From Lewinellaceae bacterium (GTDB lineage Bacteria; Bacteroidota; Bacteroidia; Chitinophagales; Saprospiraceae): 64,000 bases of DNA. A program made the translations under genes and the position numbers. The notes beneath the pieces were generated by a model. The model ran no database searches, had not been told where the DNA came from, and saw only the letters and a program-made list of their open reading frames with translations. The number at the start of each line of letters is the position of its first letter. Positions within the stretch are counted from its first letter, which is position 1. Positions 62,080-64,000 of the stretch are shown here, one piece after another. The stretch is taken from positions 62,001-126,000 of the forward strand of contig JACJYC010000005.1 in the NCBI GenBank assembly GCA_020636325.1, in the 5' to 3' direction.

Positions 62080-62644
62080 ATCCGAATTTTTTAAGGTGGT
62101 CGTAGCTGTCTTCAGCGCGATAATACCCGGTGGTCTTCAGCCTTTCAGCGAGATCGCGGTAGTAGGCCGGATCGGTCGGCGCAATGGTCCCAAGGCCGTC
62201 TACATAGCGATTGTAGAAGGAGAACAAGGCGGCGATCATCACCGTGTCGTGCAATTCCCGGTCGGTTGCTCCTGCTTTTTTGGCCCGGTCGATCACTTCC
62301 TGGGTCACGCTCTTGCCGCTTTCCTGGACCCTGGCGGCAATCGTCAGCAAGGCTTTCATCTTGTCGCCGAGGGGCGCGGAACCGGGATCCCGTTTCGCCG
62401 ACTCGGCGGTTTCGGGGTCTTCCAGGTAGGCGTTGGCGGCAGCTGTGTGGGAAGTGGTACAATACACGCACTCGTTCCGGTGAGAAACCACGGCCGCGAT
62501 CAGTTCCCTCTCCGCTTCGGTCAGGGTGGAGGGGCCTCTGAGCAACAGCTGCGTGAGCTCACGCAGCGGCGCGCCCGTGTCCTTCCGGTATTCCAACAAC
62601 CCGGTCACCCCCGGGAGGTGCGCTTCCAGCAATATATACGGCAT
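62060..62644 (-). CDS. AhpD-like (carboxymuconolactone decarboxylase family) enzyme
   Basis: 194 residues from ATG 62644, chosen because MPYILLEAHLPGVTGLLEYR is the usual start of the peroxidase-related subfamily. The ORF opens at 62722 with 26 extra residues that lack a signal. The active site is ECVYCTTSH (C59, C62, H66). GPSTLTEAERELIAAVVSHR precedes it as in the family. These proteins act as thiol-dependent peroxide reductases or related redox enzymes. Next to a candidate haloperoxidase operon, a role in handling peroxide or reactive halogen is possible but is only inference. Confidence 0.88.
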   Translation of the reverse strand: MPYILLEAHLPGVTGLLEYRKDTGAPLRELTQLLLRGPSTLTEAERELIAAVVSHRNECVYCTTSHTAAANAYLEDPETAESAKRDPGSAPLGDKMKALLTIAARVQESGKSVTQEVIDRAKKAGATDRELHDTVMIAALFSFYNRYVDGLGTIAPTDPAYYRDLAERLKTTGYYRAEDSYDHLKKFGYGGSGD

Positions 62645-62770
62645 AAAGGCTGCTTTTGGGCAACTGGCCGAGGGCAACAAGGCGCATACCGGCGGCACGG
62701 AAACCGTATTTGTCAACGGCATCCCCTCCGGTTTTTTACCTTGTTGCCCTAAGCGCTTGCTGCGTTTGGA

Positions 62771-63850
62771 TCAGAACCTGTAAGCGTAATTGGCCGAGAT
62801 CAGGTAATCCGCGAAAGCGGCGTCACCGTGCTTCTGACCAGTCGGATCCTGGCGGTCGGAATAGCTCTTGATCCTGTTGCGGTACAGGGCAACAGGTACG
62901 GAAAAACCGAAAGTATGGGCGCCGGAGTTCCAGAGCAGGCCCGGTTCAACGGATACGATATAACCCGGCCTCCGGGAACCTTCGCTGCTGCCGAAAATGT
63001 CGATGGCGGGCAGACCTTCGATGCGGCCGCCCAGGTTCAGGGCAAGGCCCAATGCGGGCAAAGCGGCATAAGAAACGCCGAGACGGCCTGCGTATTGATC
63101 GGGAACCGACAGGTTGGCCTCGTTGACCCCCTTCGGGTTGAACAGGTAGAAACCGTTGTAGTACAGGGAAAGCGCCGGCGTGATGGTCTGGTAGCCCTGC
63201 AATTCGATGCTGGCGCCCCAACCGCCGTCGCCGAGCTGGATGGACTGGTCGACGAACTTGGTGATGGTGGAATCCGCTCCGCTATTGGTCCTTTTATGGA
63301 AGACATCCTTGACCGTGGATTTGCCGGTCGGCGCCTTGATCCCCAGGCCGATGGCGAAGTTGCCGTGCATATGGGTAGCCGGATCAAGCACCCAATAGGT
63401 GGCCGCCACGCGAAGGTCGCTGATACCCGCCGAGCCGGTTGCGAAACGCATATGTTCAGGATTGGATTCTTCGGAATTGCCGTAGTGTTCGTACAGGGAA
63501 GACCGGCGGTTGAAGTTGACCGGAAGGTTGATGCTCAGGCTCCAGCGGTCGTTCAGCGTATAGCTCAACCCGAAATCGATGGAATGGGAATCGTTGATCA
63601 CTTCCGTGCCCTCGGCAACCCGGTTGGCTTCCTCATGATCCCCCCTGAAGTGGCGGAAGGAATGGAAATACCGGTAGGAAGTCGTCAGCTGGAACTGGCC
63701 GGGGTGGGTCAGCGAGGAAAGGCTGTTCGGATTCCCGCCGGTGCAGGACATCATGTTCCGGATCGCGATGCAGCCCTGGGCGTTGAGCATCGTTGCGGAA
63801 AAGGTAAACAGGATAAAAAAGCAGGCTATATTGAGTGTCAAAGTTTTCAT
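62771..63850 (-). CDS. Outer-membrane protein of unknown function, operon head
   Basis: A 359-residue protein with a signal peptide (NIACFFILFTFSATMLNAQ) then a Cys-bearing CIAIRNMMSC near the mature N-terminus. The rest is a barrel with recurring strands: FQLTTSYRYFHSFRHFRG, IDFGLSYTLNDRWSLSINLP, GNFAIGLGIKAPTGKST, GWGASIELQGYQTI, LGLALNLGGRIEGLP, and a closing YLISANYAYRF. It resembles the PF13557 transporter-like group. First gene of the six-gene run ending with the haloperoxidase. The rest of the window (63851-64000) is upstream DNA with no complete gene seen. Confidence 0.7.
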   Translation of the reverse strand: MKTLTLNIACFFILFTFSATMLNAQGCIAIRNMMSCTGGNPNSLSSLTHPGQFQLTTSYRYFHSFRHFRGDHEEANRVAEGTEVINDSHSIDFGLSYTLNDRWSLSINLPVNFNRRSSLYEHYGNSEESNPEHMRFATGSAGISDLRVAATYWVLDPATHMHGNFAIGLGIKAPTGKSTVKDVFHKRTNSGADSTITKFVDQSIQLGDGGWGASIELQGYQTITPALSLYYNGFYLFNPKGVNEANLSVPDQYAGRLGVSYAALPALGLALNLGGRIEGLPAIDIFGSSEGSRRPGYIVSVEPGLLWNSGAHTFGFSVPVALYRNRIKSYSDRQDPTGQKHGDAAFADYLISANYAYRF

Positions 63851-64000
63851 AATCGCATAAAATTTGGCTTGTCATTAATCTTTTGAACGGGAACCAGTTC
63901 GGCCGGGCGACCGGACGGGCAAAACAGACCGCGGGCAATCCTATCCTGATCAACGCCGGCCGAACCGCCGGTATGGGGCAGCACAGCAAACAAATGAAAG

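Overview
The window looks like part of a Bacteroidota chromosome, most likely Saprospiria-like. The evidence is two proteins with C-terminal type IX secretion (T9SS) sorting tails, a TTTG / TAnnTTTG-type promoter, many exported proteins that fit Bacteroidota families, a split KdpD/histidine-kinase arrangement, and numerous short palindromic and tandem repeats between genes. The lineage is inference from protein style, not from a marker gene. I found no rRNA, tRNA, CRISPR array, prophage or intact insertion sequence.

Layout. 1-6.2 kb: AnmK, an AT-rich DUF433/DUF5615 toxin-antitoxin pair, exported proteins of unknown role, an LTxxQ-type protein with a T9SS tail, and a myo-inositol oxygenase. 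6.5-11 kb: an oxidative pentose-phosphate run rpiB-gnd-zwf-pgl with dispersed repeats in its gaps. 11-29.3 kb, all on the minus strand: a DUF1579-like protein, a winged-helix regulator with its membrane partner, a secreted LacZ-type beta-galactosidase, lipoproteins, an amidohydrolase, a kinase-fold protein lacking the catalytic Asp, a PRMT-like methyltransferase, a VapBC-like pair whose toxin is frameshifted, a DUF885 protein, a GH66 dextranase lipoprotein and a large M14 carboxypeptidase. 29.5-41.9 kb, plus strand: an outer-membrane barrel, a T9SS-sorted protein and a 3,221-residue SpvB/TcB-RHS polypeptide. 42.2-43.1 kb: DUF2911 and TfoX-N proteins.

43.4-56.8 kb, minus strand: two potassium uptake systems side by side (Ktr/Trk-type, then Kdp) with a sigma-54 response regulator between them and a split KdpD plus separate histidine kinase at the end. 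Directly after the kinase is a 65-residue Cys-rich peptide ending CPACGMG, followed by a DUF692 (MNIO) iron oxidase. I read these two as a candidate ribosomal peptide natural product (RiPP) system, the most interesting content of the window. 56.9-63.9 kb: an internally deleted TonB-receptor remnant, a strong terminator, and a six-gene minus-strand run (outer-membrane protein, AhpD-like enzyme, MFS transporter, DUF3179 protein, outer-membrane protein, vanadium-haloperoxidase-like lipoprotein) that probably forms one operon.

Limits: all family names come from recognising motifs by eye. No database search, structure prediction or composition calculation was run. Residue numbers are counted from the start codon I chose and long-range ones are approximate.
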